The position numbers and the translations under genes were made by a program. Shown here piece by piece: positions 34,063-41,421 of a DNA stretch of 45,166 bases; position 1 is the stretch's first letter; every line of letters begins with the position of its first letter. The DNA is taken from NCBI GenBank assembly GCA_016781555.1, contig JADDQD010000108.1, positions 833 to 45,998 on the forward strand, read 5' to 3'. Origin of the DNA: Pseudomonadota bacterium. GTDB lineage: Bacteria > Pseudomonadota > Alphaproteobacteria > Sphingomonadales > Sphingomonadaceae. The notes under the pieces were generated by a model. That model did not search any database and was not told the origin of the DNA. It saw only the letters and a list, made by a program, of their open reading frames with translations.

Positions 34063-34380
34063 ATGCCGCAGCTGACAGTGGTTACCCGCGATGGCACCGA
34101 ACGGACGTTGCAGGGCGAGATCGGCCTTTCGGTCATGGAAGTAATCCGCGACAACGGCGTCGACGAGCTGCTGGCGCTTTGCGGCGGCTGCTGCAGCTGC
34201 GCGACCTGCCACGTCCATGTCGACGAGGAATGGATGAGCGCCTTGCCGCCCATGGACGGCGACGAGGACGATCTTCTCGACAGCTCCGACCACCGCGCCG
34301 CGAACAGCCGGCTGTCGTGCCAGATCCCGTTCAGCGCCGCGCTCGAAGGGCTGAGGGTGACCATCGCTCCTGAAGACTAG
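34063..34380 (+). CDS. 2Fe-2S ferredoxin, adrenodoxin type
   Basis: A 105-residue soluble electron carrier. The cluster ligands appear as [11 protein letters not shown], where the first, seventh and tenth residues give the family Cx5Cx2C spacing, plus a fourth Cys in RLSCQIPF; two extra cysteines lie inside the loop. [14 protein letters not shown] is the acidic helix that contacts partner proteins. ATG 34063 follows AGAGGGAG. Ferredoxins of this type serve P450 or ring-hydroxylating systems in sphingomonads, but no partner is in the window. Confidence 0.9.
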   Translation: MPQLTVVTRDGTERTLQGEIGLSVMEVIRDNGVDELLALCGGCCSCATCHVHVDEEWMSALPPMDGDEDDLLDSSDHRAANSRLSCQIPFSAALEGLRVTIAPED

Positions 34381-34415
34381 ATCAATTTGCTCCAAATCGG
34401 GAGCAGTGCCCTTTC

Positions 34416-34490
34416 CGTTCGGGCTGAGCTTCTCGAAGCCTTGTTTGCCCCCCGAAAGGAAAAGGACAGCCCTTCGACAGGCTGAGGGCA
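34416..34490. repeat. Inverted pair of REP-like palindromic repeats
   Basis: GTTCGGGCTGAGCTTCTCGA (from 34417) and the opposite-facing CCCTTCGACAGGCTGAGGGC (34470-34489) are the common 'CTGAGCxTxTCGAAGG' type of extragenic palindrome, arranged head to head with a 30-base spacer. Such pairs often lie after the ends of genes and may stabilise mRNA 3' ends. Confidence 0.65.
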
Positions 34491-34529
34491 AACCAGTCAG
34501 ATTTAGCGCAGTCTGCTCTAACTTCTTGG

Positions 34530-34749
34530 GTGCACCAACTTGTTTCTAAGCGGCCGGAGCACGGGAAGCTCCCAGCATCTTGCCGATTGGGGCGCAATCT
34601 CCACCTAAGCGAGGTGGTGCAGGGACCCGCGCAGTGTGCGCTTGCGGCCGCGGCGGGATCGAGGCTAGCGACAGCGCCGGCTGCGGGCGCAAGCCACAAG
34701 CACGAGGCGACCGAGCACGAGACCGCCACCTGCTCTGGCGGTCTGTTTT
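34530..34749 (+). ncRNA. Structured leader or small RNA upstream of DAHP synthase
   Basis: The region before aroG-type DAHP synthase contains consecutive perfect hairpins: GGAGC/GCTCC (34556-34572), CCACCT/AGGTGG (34601-34617) and GCGCA/TGCGC (34629-34641), then a strong intrinsic terminator (34720-34749). It may be an attenuating 5' leader of the synthase gene or an independent small RNA. No leader peptide rich in aromatic codons and no known riboswitch class is recognised. The 5' end given here is a guess. Confidence 0.4.
34720..34749 (+). terminator. Intrinsic terminator just before the DAHP synthase gene
   Basis: AGACCGCCA (34720-34728) pairs fully with TGGCGGTCT (34736-34744) around a 7-base loop, followed by GTTTT. 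It ends 26 bases before the synthase ATG, which is the position expected of an attenuator, or it ends a small RNA. Confidence 0.85.
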
Positions 34750-34775
34750 CCAGGTGAGCAAGAGACGAGAGTGAG

Positions 34776-35849
34776 ATGATGCATCAGACCGACGACGTCC
34801 GCGTACGGGAGATCAAGGAAGTGTCGCCACCGTCGCACCTGCTGCGCGAATTCGCGCTGAGCAGGCGCGCGGCCGATACCGTTTATGCCGCGCGGGCAGC
34901 GATCCATCGCATTCTCCATGGCCTCGATGATCGTCTGCTGGTGGTGGTGGGGCCCTGCTCGATCCATGATGCCGAAGCTGCACGCGAATATGCCGGCCGG
35001 CTGGCAGAGGAGCGGCGCCGCCTGGAGGGGCAGCTCGAGATCGTGATGCGCGTCTACTTCGAAAAGCCGCGCACCACCGTCGGCTGGAAGGGCCTCATCA
35101 ACGACCCGGACCTCGACGGCAGCTTCAACATCAACAAGGGCCTGAGAGCGGCGCGCGAGCTGCTGCTGGACATCAACGAGAAGGGCGTCCCGGCGGGCAC
35201 CGAATATCTCGACATGATCACCCCGCAATATGTCACGGATCTGGTCTCTTGGGGCGCCATCGGCGCGCGCACCACCGAAAGCCAGGTGCACCGGGAGCTC
35301 GCGTCCGGATTGTCGTGCCCGGTGGGCTTCAAGAATGGCACCGACGGCAACCTCAAGATCGCGCTTGACGCGGTCATGGCAGCCTCGCAGCCGCACCACT
35401 TCCTCGGAGTGACCAAAGGCGGCCACTCGGCAATCGTCGCAACCGCCGGCAACGAGGATTGCCACGTCATCCTGCGCGGCGGCGCAGAGCCCAATTACGA
35501 CCGCCAAAGCGTCGAGGCAGCGTGCCGCCAAAGCAGTGCTGCAAAGCTTCCGTGCCGGTTGATGATCGATGCCAGCCACGGCAACAGCCAGAAACGCCCC
35601 GAGAACCAGCGCCTCGTCGTGGAGGACGTCGCCCAGCAGCTTGCGGGCGGTGAGCGGCGGATCTTCGGCATGATGATCGAGAGCCACCTGGTTGGCGGAC
35701 GCCAGGATCTGGTTCCTGGGGAAAGCCCGACCTACGGCCAGAGCATCACCGACGCCTGCATCGGCTGGGACGACAGCATCCCGCTGCTCGACATCTTGGC
35801 GGAGGCGGTGGACCGGCGCCGCTCACTCCCCCAAGCGGCCCACGGCTGA
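34776..35849 (+). CDS. DAHP synthase, class I (3-deoxy-7-phosphoheptulonate synthase)
   Basis: A 357-residue enzyme that joins phosphoenolpyruvate and erythrose-4-phosphate in the first step of the shikimate pathway. It shows the AroF/G/H type motifs VVVGPCSIHD, FEKPRTTVGWKGLINDPDLD, ARTTESQVHRELASGLSCPV, FKNGTDGN, ILRGG and MIDASHGNSQK. Two adjacent ATG codons (34776 and 34779) follow GAGAGTGAG. The Phe-, Tyr- or Trp-sensitive type cannot be assigned from the sequence. An intrinsic terminator directly upstream suggests attenuation control. Confidence 0.93.
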   Translation: MMHQTDDVRVREIKEVSPPSHLLREFALSRRAADTVYAARAAIHRILHGLDDRLLVVVGPCSIHDAEAAREYAGRLAEERRRLEGQLEIVMRVYFEKPRTTVGWKGLINDPDLDGSFNINKGLRAARELLLDINEKGVPAGTEYLDMITPQYVTDLVSWGAIGARTTESQVHRELASGLSCPVGFKNGTDGNLKIALDAVMAASQPHHFLGVTKGGHSAIVATAGNEDCHVILRGGAEPNYDRQSVEAACRQSSAAKLPCRLMIDASHGNSQKRPENQRLVVEDVAQQLAGGERRIFGMMIESHLVGGRQDLVPGESPTYGQSITDACIGWDDSIPLLDILAEAVDRRRSLPQAAHG

Positions 35850-35865
35850 AGCTGGAGCTGGTCTG

Positions 35866-36615
35866 CTAGGCCGCTGGTCGGGCAATCACCGCCGCATAAA
35901 GTGCAATGGCGGCAGCGTTGGAGACGTTGAGGCTTTCCATTCGATCGCTGATCGGCAGGCGCGCCAGCGCGTCGCAGTGGAGTTCGGTGTTCTGGCGCAT
36001 GCCTTCTCCCTCGGCGCCGAGAACCAGTGCGATGCGGGAAGGGCCAAGCGCTTCAGCCAGGCTCATTTCCGCTTCGCCGGTCAGCCCGACGCGCCAGAAG
36101 CCTGCCTCGGCGATCTCATCGAGCGCGCGAGATAGGTTCACGACCCGCACCCAAGGGACTGTTTCGAGCGCCCCACTTGCAGCCTTCGCGAGCGCGCCGG
36201 ACTCGGGCGGCGCATGGCGATCCTGCGTGACGAGCCCGAGCGCGTCAAAAGCCGCGGCTGAGCGGAGGATTGCGCCGACATTGTGGGGATCGGTCACTTG
36301 GTCGAGGACGAGGAGGGGGCGGCCCTCGGGCGCGCCGTCGAGGAGTTCGGCCAGCCAGATGTCTGGAAGCCGCTCCACTTCCGCCACGATACCCTGGTGC
36401 GGGGCGTCGCGCGGGATAAGCCGACCGAGGTCCGCAGCATCGGCGTAGCTGATTTGAACGCCGGCCGGGAATTCGAAATCGGCTGCGGCGTCGTGCGTTA
36501 CCCAGATCTTCGCAATTTTGCGCTCCGGATTGGCAAGCGCAGCGGCAACGGCATGACGGCCCCACAAGCGGGGGCGGTTCTCGGGCTTGCTCGCCTGGCG
36601 GGCTTTGCGGCGCAT
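35866..36615 (-). CDS. rlmB: 23S rRNA 2'-O-methyltransferase, RlmB/TrmH family
   Basis: A 249-residue SPOUT methyltransferase, most like RlmB, which methylates G2251 in the 23S rRNA P-loop. The N-terminal L30e-like substrate domain begins at LWGRHAVAAALANPERKI. The SPOUT motifs are LVLDQVTDPHNVGAILRSA, LVLGAEGEGM and ISDRMESLNVSNAAAIALY. ATG 36615 (MRRKARQASK) is used; the frame remains open upstream to 36684 but without conserved sequence. Its 3' end is convergent with DAHP synthase, and it is just left of the tRNA-Tyr gene. Confidence 0.85.
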   Translation of the reverse strand: MRRKARQASKPENRPRLWGRHAVAAALANPERKIAKIWVTHDAAADFEFPAGVQISYADAADLGRLIPRDAPHQGIVAEVERLPDIWLAELLDGAPEGRPLLVLDQVTDPHNVGAILRSAAAFDALGLVTQDRHAPPESGALAKAASGALETVPWVRVVNLSRALDEIAEAGFWRVGLTGEAEMSLAEALGPSRIALVLGAEGEGMRQNTELHCDALARLPISDRMESLNVSNAAAIALYAAVIARPAA

Positions 36616-36677
36616 CGCGCGCTGACATGGCCGCAGCGGCGGCGGCTGGCAAGCATGCGCGTGCGCGTTGCTGCGCC

Positions 36678-38072
36678 TCAGCAAGCCGCGTTGACAGGGG
36701 GCGCCCCTTTCGCCATTGAGCCGCCTTCCCGAAATGGGCCCCGTGGACAGGTGGCCGAGTGGTTAAAGGCAGCAGACTGTAAATCTGCCCGGGTTTCCCG
36801 TACGCTGGTTCGAATCCAGCCCTGTCCACCATCGCTAACCGGCGGATTCACTAGAGAAAGCGCGACAGCGCCATCTCCCCGCGAAGGCTCCCGTTTGGAG
36901 CTCGTGTGTAATTCTGGTGTAACCGTGTCAGAAAACGGGTTCGCGATCCGCTCCGCGGCGAGGTCGATACTTTCGTCGTTGGCATGGATGTAGTGCATCA
37001 CCATGGCGATCGTTTTATGGCCGCTCAGCTCCTGAAGGGTGCGCGGGTCGACCTTATCCCTCGATAGGTTGGTGATAACCGTGTGGCGCATGAGGTGCGG
37101 CGTGACCTTCTCGGGGTCCAGCCCAGCTCGAATCACGGCGCGGCGGAACGAATCATCCATCGACCGGACGTGCGGCGTCTTGCAATGCTGGCGCTTGGCC
37201 GGGAATATCCAGCCTTCAGGATCATCCTCCATCTCGCGCTGCCGCAACAAGGCCTCGCGCACCCAAAGAGGGAAGGGCTGAAGGCGCGCACCGGCCTTTG
37301 CCTTGCCGATCTCGAAGCGATTGGCGTTCCAGTCGATCTCGTCATATCGGCGACGCACGATCTCACCGTGGCGCATGCTGGTGCCGAAGCCCAGAGCCAC
37401 GAATAGCCAAGCCCGCGAGTCCACGTCCTCTATCGCGCCTTTCATTACCGCGCTGATCTCTGCCGGCGTCAATGCTCGGCGTGCCTTCCGCTGCTCCCGA
37501 ACGCGCGGGATCTTTGGCTTGTCCTCTGCCTTCATCCAGCGCCAGTCCTTCGACGACGCCTTGTTGAGCATGTGAAGCAGGGTCGCGAACTCGCGGTTGA
37601 CGGTGGCGTCGGTCGCGCCTCTCGCCACGCGCGCCTTGCGATATTTGCGCAGCTCAAACTCGGTTATCTTGTCGAGCCGCATCTTGCCGAAGTGAGGGGC
37701 AAGGTAGGTGCGCAGATGGTGCTTCTTGTTCGCCATGTCCTTGCCGCCGCTGGCTTCCATGCGCGCGATATATTCCTCGGCGCTTTCCACGAACGTGCGG
37801 TGAAGCTTGCGACCCTGAGGCAAGTTGAGGCGATCACCTCGGGCGTCGGTGCGAAGCTTCTCGATGAGCTGTTCCGCTTGGAACCGGGTCACGCCCTCAG
37901 ACTCCCGGCCGACCACTCGGTGGATGCGCTGGCCGTCAACCATGACGTTGATGCTATAACGAATGTCGCCGTCCTTGGCTTTCTCGGCAGTGATGCCATG
38001 CTCGTGGATCTTCTGTCCCGGATCGAGTGCGCGGATCGCCGGCCTGGAAAGGCGGCTGAACTTAAGAGACAT
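36678..38072 (-). CDS. int: Tyrosine recombinase / phage integrase
   Basis: A 464-residue site-specific recombinase. Residues 1-75 hold an N-terminal domain (GDIRYSINVMVDGQRIHRVV), residues 95-175 the SAM-like core-binding domain, and the catalytic domain follows with all active residues visible: GTSMRHGEI (Arg), TPHLMRHT (His and Arg), LSGHKT (His) and VMHYIHA (Tyr). ATG 38072 (MSLKFSRLSRPAIRALDPGQ) overlaps the stop of the upstream gene by 11 bases. After residue about 395 the frame reads through the antisense of tRNA-Tyr (residues 414-443) and into chromosomal DNA before a stop at 36678. The natural C-terminus was therefore lost or extended on integration. Confidence 0.93.
   Translation of the reverse strand: MSLKFSRLSRPAIRALDPGQKIHEHGITAEKAKDGDIRYSINVMVDGQRIHRVVGRESEGVTRFQAEQLIEKLRTDARGDRLNLPQGRKLHRTFVESAEEYIARMEASGGKDMANKKHHLRTYLAPHFGKMRLDKITEFELRKYRKARVARGATDATVNREFATLLHMLNKASSKDWRWMKAEDKPKIPRVREQRKARRALTPAEISAVMKGAIEDVDSRAWLFVALGFGTSMRHGEIVRRRYDEIDWNANRFEIGKAKAGARLQPFPLWVREALLRQREMEDDPEGWIFPAKRQHCKTPHVRSMDDSFRRAVIRAGLDPEKVTPHLMRHTVITNLSRDKVDPRTLQELSGHKTIAMVMHYIHANDESIDLAAERIANPFSDTVTPELHTSSKREPSRGDGAVALSLVNPPVSDGGQGWIRTSVRETRADLQSAAFNHSATCPRGPFREGGSMAKGAPPVNAAC
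36745..36831 (+). tRNA. tRNA-Tyr (GTA), with encoded CCA; attachment site of the element
   Basis: The 7-bp acceptor stem GGACAGG (36745-36751) pairs with CCTGTCC (36821-36827), followed by ACCA. The anticodon arm reads CAGACTGTAAATCTG with anticodon GTA. A long variable arm and the GGTTCGAATCC T-arm are present, which fits a class II tRNA-Tyr. The integrase gene overlaps this gene on the other strand, so the 3' half of the tRNA is the likely attL core of the integrated element. Confidence 0.96.
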
Positions 38073-39003
38073 GTTTCCGGGTCTCCTCGATTGCGGCCAG
38101 TATAAATTCATTCGCGACAGCCGACGCCTGATCATCAGTGCCCGTCAGGAAGCGCTCGGCCTTTTCATGGCTCAAGTGTCCGGAGGCAGCGAAGGACATC
38201 CAGCGTCCGATCCGGTCGCTGTGACGACGCTCTTCCTCTGACGCTGACTGCCTTTCCAGTTCGCTGAGCTTGTCCTGCACCTCGTGCGTCCGACTGCGGG
38301 TCTCCTCTTCTGCCATGAGAACCTCACGGACTCGCTCCATCAACTCACGATCAAATCTCCCGATGATAGTCCGATATTCCTCTTCGGAAGTGTTTCCACG
38401 CATGATCTCGACCACGGCGTCAGTAATCTCCCGTGCCGCTGGGTTGTCTCTGAAGAAGTCTTCTCGCTGCTTGATCGCTTTCTGGTAATCTGCCGTACGA
38501 TCCAGCAGCTCTTTCTTCGCTTCTTGGATTTGGCTGCCCTGCTCGCCGCTTCTTTTCGGCTCGTAGCGACCGAATGTGTCTCGAATGGCTTTCGCCGCAG
38601 CTCGCCAAGTGAGCCAGTCCTCTGTGAACTTCTTTTTAGTGAACCCCTCGATAAGATCGATGGCCGCGCCGATGGTTCGCAGGAATAGCGCCCGGTCTGA
38701 GCTGCCGAAGTACATGTCAGCGAAGAAGGAATTAGAGAGACGCTCAATAATTTCGGTGTCCCACGAGCGACCCTTTTCCTCAGCGGCATCCTTCAACTTG
38801 CGATGAAGCTCTGGCGGGAACATCGTCTGTTCGTGCTCGAAGCTGGAGCGGAGGCGCGCCTCTATTTCCTGCGTCATGGACACTCCACGTTCGGCGGCTG
38901 CCTGCTCGATCGCGGCGCGAAGCTCCGGGTCGGTCCTGATGCCGATCGGCACCGTCTTAACGTGCTCACCCTCTCTGGGTCTGCCGCCTACTCCCTTTGC
39001 CAC
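38062..39003 (-). CDS. Tandem ribbon-helix-helix DNA-binding protein with coiled coil
   Basis: A 313-residue protein. Two Arc/MetJ-like ribbon-helix-helix units lie in tandem near the N-terminus: VPIGIRTDPELRAAIEQAAA (residues about 18-37) and MFPPELHRKLKDAAEEKGRS (residues about 61-80). The rest is charged and largely helical, with a probable coiled coil around residues 215-270 (EEETRSRTHEVQDKLSELER). It probably represses or activates element genes; two RHH units in one chain could act as a built-in dimer. It is co-transcribed with the integrase and divergent from the AlpA-like gene, with a palindrome between them. No known family name is assigned. Confidence 0.72.
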   Translation of the reverse strand: MAKGVGGRPREGEHVKTVPIGIRTDPELRAAIEQAAAERGVSMTQEIEARLRSSFEHEQTMFPPELHRKLKDAAEEKGRSWDTEIIERLSNSFFADMYFGSSDRALFLRTIGAAIDLIEGFTKKKFTEDWLTWRAAAKAIRDTFGRYEPKRSGEQGSQIQEAKKELLDRTADYQKAIKQREDFFRDNPAAREITDAVVEIMRGNTSEEEYRTIIGRFDRELMERVREVLMAEEETRSRTHEVQDKLSELERQSASEEERRHSDRIGRWMSFAASGHLSHEKAERFLTGTDDQASAVANEFILAAIEETRKHVS

Positions 39004-39059
39004 CCCTGATTCTCCTTCGCCACATCGCGCGGAGTTTCCTCAAACACATTTAGAGTTTA

Positions 39060-39088
39060 TTGACAAGGTCCGAGGGTGCCTTTAGGTA
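39060..39088 (+). promoter_or_regulatory. Possible promoter of the rightward early operon
   Basis: TTGACA (39060-39065) and TAGGTA (39083-39088) are separated by 17 bases. The -35 match is perfect and the -10 match is weak. It points toward the AlpA-like gene. Confidence 0.35.
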
Positions 39089-39097
39089 GTATTCGCT

Positions 39098-39121
39098 AAC
39101 GATGTTCGCACGAATATCGTT
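39098..39121. promoter_or_regulatory. Palindromic operator in the divergent regulatory region
   Basis: AACGAT (39098-39103) and ATCGTT (39116-39121) are outer arms around TTCG and CGAA (39105-39108 and 39111-39114), a 24-base dyad with two mismatched positions. It lies just after the possible -10 and before the AlpA-like start, so it is likely the operator of an element-encoded regulator. Confidence 0.65.
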
Positions 39122-39145
39122 GGTAGAAACTGGAGGCGATTGCAA

Positions 39146-39391
39146 ATGGCATCAGTGGCGGTGATCCCGGACCTAGCGGTTGAGCGGGTGAAGGTGAGAG
39201 TGCTCCCCAACAACAAGATTACCCGTGCCGACTTCAGCAAGGCGAGCGGTCGAACCACAAAGACGCTCTACGAGTGGGCGCGCCTCGGTGTCGGGCCGAT
39301 GCCGCACAACATCGGCGGCAGGGTCTTCTACGATTGGGACGAGGTCCAGGCGTTCCTGCGCGGGGAATATGTCCGTCCGGTAGTCCAGTGA
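39146..39391 (+). CDS. AlpA-like / excisionase-like winged-helix regulator
   Basis: An 81-residue DNA-binding protein. The central segment ITRADFSKASGRTTKTLYEW, then ARLGVGPMPHNIGGRVFYDWDEVQAF, is the usual MerR-like helix-turn-helix seen in AlpA and phage excisionase proteins. ATG 39146 follows GGAGGCGA; an upstream TTG at 39140 is rejected because of spacing. It is the first rightward gene of the element. AlpA-like proteins switch on phage or island excision genes, which fits its place next to the operator. Confidence 0.78.
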   Translation: MASVAVIPDLAVERVKVRVLPNNKITRADFSKASGRTTKTLYEWARLGVGPMPHNIGGRVFYDWDEVQAFLRGEYVRPVVQ

Positions 39392-39397
39392 GCGCCC

Positions 39398-39736
39398 ATG
39401 GGGAGAGCAAGGGGGCCGGAAACGGCGGGGCGCGCAACGCCGATTAGGTCGGCGCGGCGGCCCCACAAAATCGTCAGCGACCGGGCGGGTGCTGCTGACG
39501 ACATCACTACCGAAACAAGGACAAATCCGCAAGCGGAAGGCGGGGAGAGTCCCGCCATTTTCCTCCGATTGGCGGGCTCTCAGTTCGCCGTCACAGTCGA
39601 GCCCTCGGCTCCTGATGGCGTGCCAGCGCTACAGATATTCGAGACCTATAAGGCTGCTCGCGGCACTGCCAGCGGCCTTCGGTTGATCCACAGACTTCCT
39701 ATCGTCGATCAGGTCGAGAGGGGGGCTCTTGTCTGA
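39398..39736 (+). CDS. Hypothetical phage protein (tandem paralogue 1)
   Basis: A 112-residue protein of unknown function. The first 45 residues are Arg/Ala-rich and weakly conserved in character. The C-terminal half (FAVTVEPSAPDGVPALQIFE, then LIHRLPIVDQVE) resembles the following gene, which suggests a duplicated small domain. The ATG at 39398 is 7 bases after the previous stop, and the stop overlaps the next gene by 8 bases. Confidence 0.6.
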   Translation: MGRARGPETAGRATPIRSARRPHKIVSDRAGAADDITTETRTNPQAEGGESPAIFLRLAGSQFAVTVEPSAPDGVPALQIFETYKAARGTASGLRLIHRLPIVDQVERGALV

Positions 39737-40181
39737 TGCTCCTCCCATTCCGGATCCATCGCCCCTCGCGCGTGCAATCTACCTCCGGCGGCACGGGGAT
39801 GGCTTCACAGTGTCGGTAGAGCCGCATCCGGTTGGCGACAGCCTTAACAGACGGTGCTCGTCCTATCAGGCTGCGCTTTCCTGGGCGCGCGGAACGCACC
39901 AGCAAAAAGGGTGGCCGCTCATCGACGATGCGGTCAAGGAACTCGATCTCGTCAATCACGATCCTGCGCCGAGCTACGGCTTCGGCAAGGTTCGCGTCAT
40001 CGAAACATCCGGGTCTTGGTCCGTGAGCATGTCACCGCGCCCGTGGGGCTGGGGTGAAGTGTCCCGCGTCTTCTTCTGCCCCATCCGCGCCGAAGGATAT
40101 GCGGACCAGCTCCGCGCTCGCCTCATCACTGATGATCGCAAGCGGCAACAGCGCCGAGCCCGGCAGCGGAGGGGCCCTTGA
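39729..40181 (+). CDS. Hypothetical phage protein (tandem paralogue 2)
   Basis: A 150-residue protein of unknown function. It starts at TTG 39729 after GAGGGGGG and overlaps the previous gene by 8 bases. Residues 20-70 (FTVSVEPHPVGDSLNRRCSS, then GWPLIDDAVKEL) match the layout of the preceding protein. A Trp-rich middle follows (SWSVSMSPRPWGWGEVSRVF) and the C-terminus is strongly basic (RKRQQRRARQRR). Its TGA overlaps the ATG of the next gene. Confidence 0.6.
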   Translation: MSDAPPIPDPSPLARAIYLRRHGDGFTVSVEPHPVGDSLNRRCSSYQAALSWARGTHQQKGWPLIDDAVKELDLVNHDPAPSYGFGKVRVIETSGSWSVSMSPRPWGWGEVSRVFFCPIRAEGYADQLRARLITDDRKRQQRRARQRRGP

Positions 40182-40540
40182 TGGCCCTCCCGCTCACCGC
40201 TGATGACATTGACCGCCTCGGCAAGTTCCTGGGCATGTTGGGAAGCAGTGCCGACACCGAACGGGCGCTTGCCGGCGCGAAAGCCGATGCGCTGCTTCGC
40301 GACCGCGGCACGGGCTGGGCTGACATCATCGCGGTCCTGAAGCTCTCGGCCGCACGTCCGGACCCATGCCATCGCGCCGATGCTCGCGAGTGCCTTGCCG
40401 TGCTCGGGATCTGGTCCAGCCGGGAGTTGGCATTTTTAACGAACATGGCTCGTCGCCACAGGGCTCCTACGGACGATCAGGCGCAATGGCTGGCCCGACT
40501 TCTCGAGGAAGCGCGTCTCGTCGCGCAGGAGGCTGCCTGA
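40181..40540 (+). CDS. Hypothetical phage protein, small helical
   Basis: A 119-residue protein. The start LTADDIDRLGKFLGMLGSSA with DTERALAGAKADALLRDRG and GWADII is a pattern I recognise from small proteins of many alphaproteobacterial prophages, but no function is known to me. It is mostly helical. ATG 40181 (TGATGG overlap) is used. It precedes the replication-type gene and overlaps it at TGATG. Confidence 0.65.
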   Translation: MALPLTADDIDRLGKFLGMLGSSADTERALAGAKADALLRDRGTGWADIIAVLKLSAARPDPCHRADARECLAVLGIWSSRELAFLTNMARRHRAPTDDQAQWLARLLEEARLVAQEAA

Positions 40541-41421
40541 TGGGCAAGAACAGCCGAGCAGAGAAACCAGACGCTCGCGGGGGCAGCTACTTCCTGCTGC
40601 CTCACTGCTTACTCAAAAGCGAAGCGTGGCGCACAGCGTCTCCCCGCGCGGTCAAGGCGCTGCTTGTCCTCTGTCAGCGCCATAACGGCTTCAACAACGG
40701 GCGCATTGGCATGAGCCTCGAGGAACTGGCGATCGGCATGGACAGCCAGAACCACAAGGGCAACGCCAAGGCACTCGCCGAGCTGCATGCACGCGGGATC
40801 GCCGTGTTGGCACGCAACTATCCGAAAAGCTCGCGCATGGCCCGCGAATATCGCCTCACGTTCGTCCCAACCGAGGGGAGTCCAGCAACTCACGAATACG
40901 TCGAATGGCGTTCCGGCGACCTCGGAACACGAAAAAAGCCCACTGTGGAAACCGCAAAGGAAACATCGTCTTTCATTGCGGAAACCGCAGCAGGCCGGAA
41001 ACTTTCTACTGCGGAAACCACAGCAGCAAAAAACCTGATCGACGCAAAACCGCCATTTTTTCCAAGTGGCTCAGTTGCGGATTCCACAGGACATATAGTT
41101 AGCCATTCTAGGGGTTCTGGTTCCCATCCTTCTCATCCAAGGAGAAAGCAGGGTGGCCCTCGAACATCCACCGCAGCCGATGCGGGGGTCACCTCTGCGG
41201 CACCTTCTGAGGAAGAGCTACGCGAGCGAACGCTTGCCCTGATCCAGCGCCTTGGGCGCGGATCACAGGGGCGACTTGCTGAGAGCGCCGGCATTCCTGG
41301 CGGCACATTGTCCAAGTTCCTTCACAATGGCGGGCCTCTGAACGCTCATGCCCGCATCCGGTTGGCTTGCGCCTTCCCGAAGACGGAGAACGCACACCTC
41401 AGAAACGAAAGGGCTGCATGA
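40540..41421 (+). CDS. Replication initiator-like protein (O-type), origin inside the gene
   Basis: A 293-residue protein. Residues 1-105 form a winged-helix-like domain (YFLLPHCLLKSEAWRTASPR, then GMSLEELAIGMDSQNHKGNA and ALAELHARGIAVLARNY), typical of phage replication or primosomal DNA-binding proteins. Residues 125-185 are low in structure and hold an 11-residue repeat with ETA, coded by the iterons. The C-terminus has a Cro-like helix-turn-helix (GRGSQGRLAESAGIPGGTLS). The nested origin-like repeats make a lambda O-like role plausible. ATG 40540 shares its A with the previous stop. The function is inferred, not proven. Confidence 0.65.
   Translation: MGKNSRAEKPDARGGSYFLLPHCLLKSEAWRTASPRAVKALLVLCQRHNGFNNGRIGMSLEELAIGMDSQNHKGNAKALAELHARGIAVLARNYPKSSRMAREYRLTFVPTEGSPATHEYVEWRSGDLGTRKKPTVETAKETSSFIAETAAGRKLSTAETTAAKNLIDAKPPFFPSGSVADSTGHIVSHSRGSGSHPSHPRRKQGGPRTSTAADAGVTSAAPSEEELRERTLALIQRLGRGSQGRLAESAGIPGGTLSKFLHNGGPLNAHARIRLACAFPKTENAHLRNERAA
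40944..41088. repeat. Iteron array, probable replication origin of the element
   Basis: Four dyad repeats of the form TGYGG-N3-CCRCA lie inside the replication-type gene: TGTGGAAACCGCA (40944), TGCGGAAACCGCA (40977), TGCGGAAACCACA (41010) and TGCGGATTCCACA (41076). The intervals are 33, 33 and 66 bases, so they keep one phase of about three helical turns. An A/T-rich stretch lies at 41025-41062. This matches the arrangement of iterons and melting region in lambdoid origins inside gene O. Confidence 0.72.

Noticed and set aside
34416-34749. Possible 6S RNA or known riboswitch before DAHP synthase
   Set aside because: Hairpins and a terminator are present, but no class-specific conserved sequence could be recognised, so it is reported only as an unclassified structured leader.
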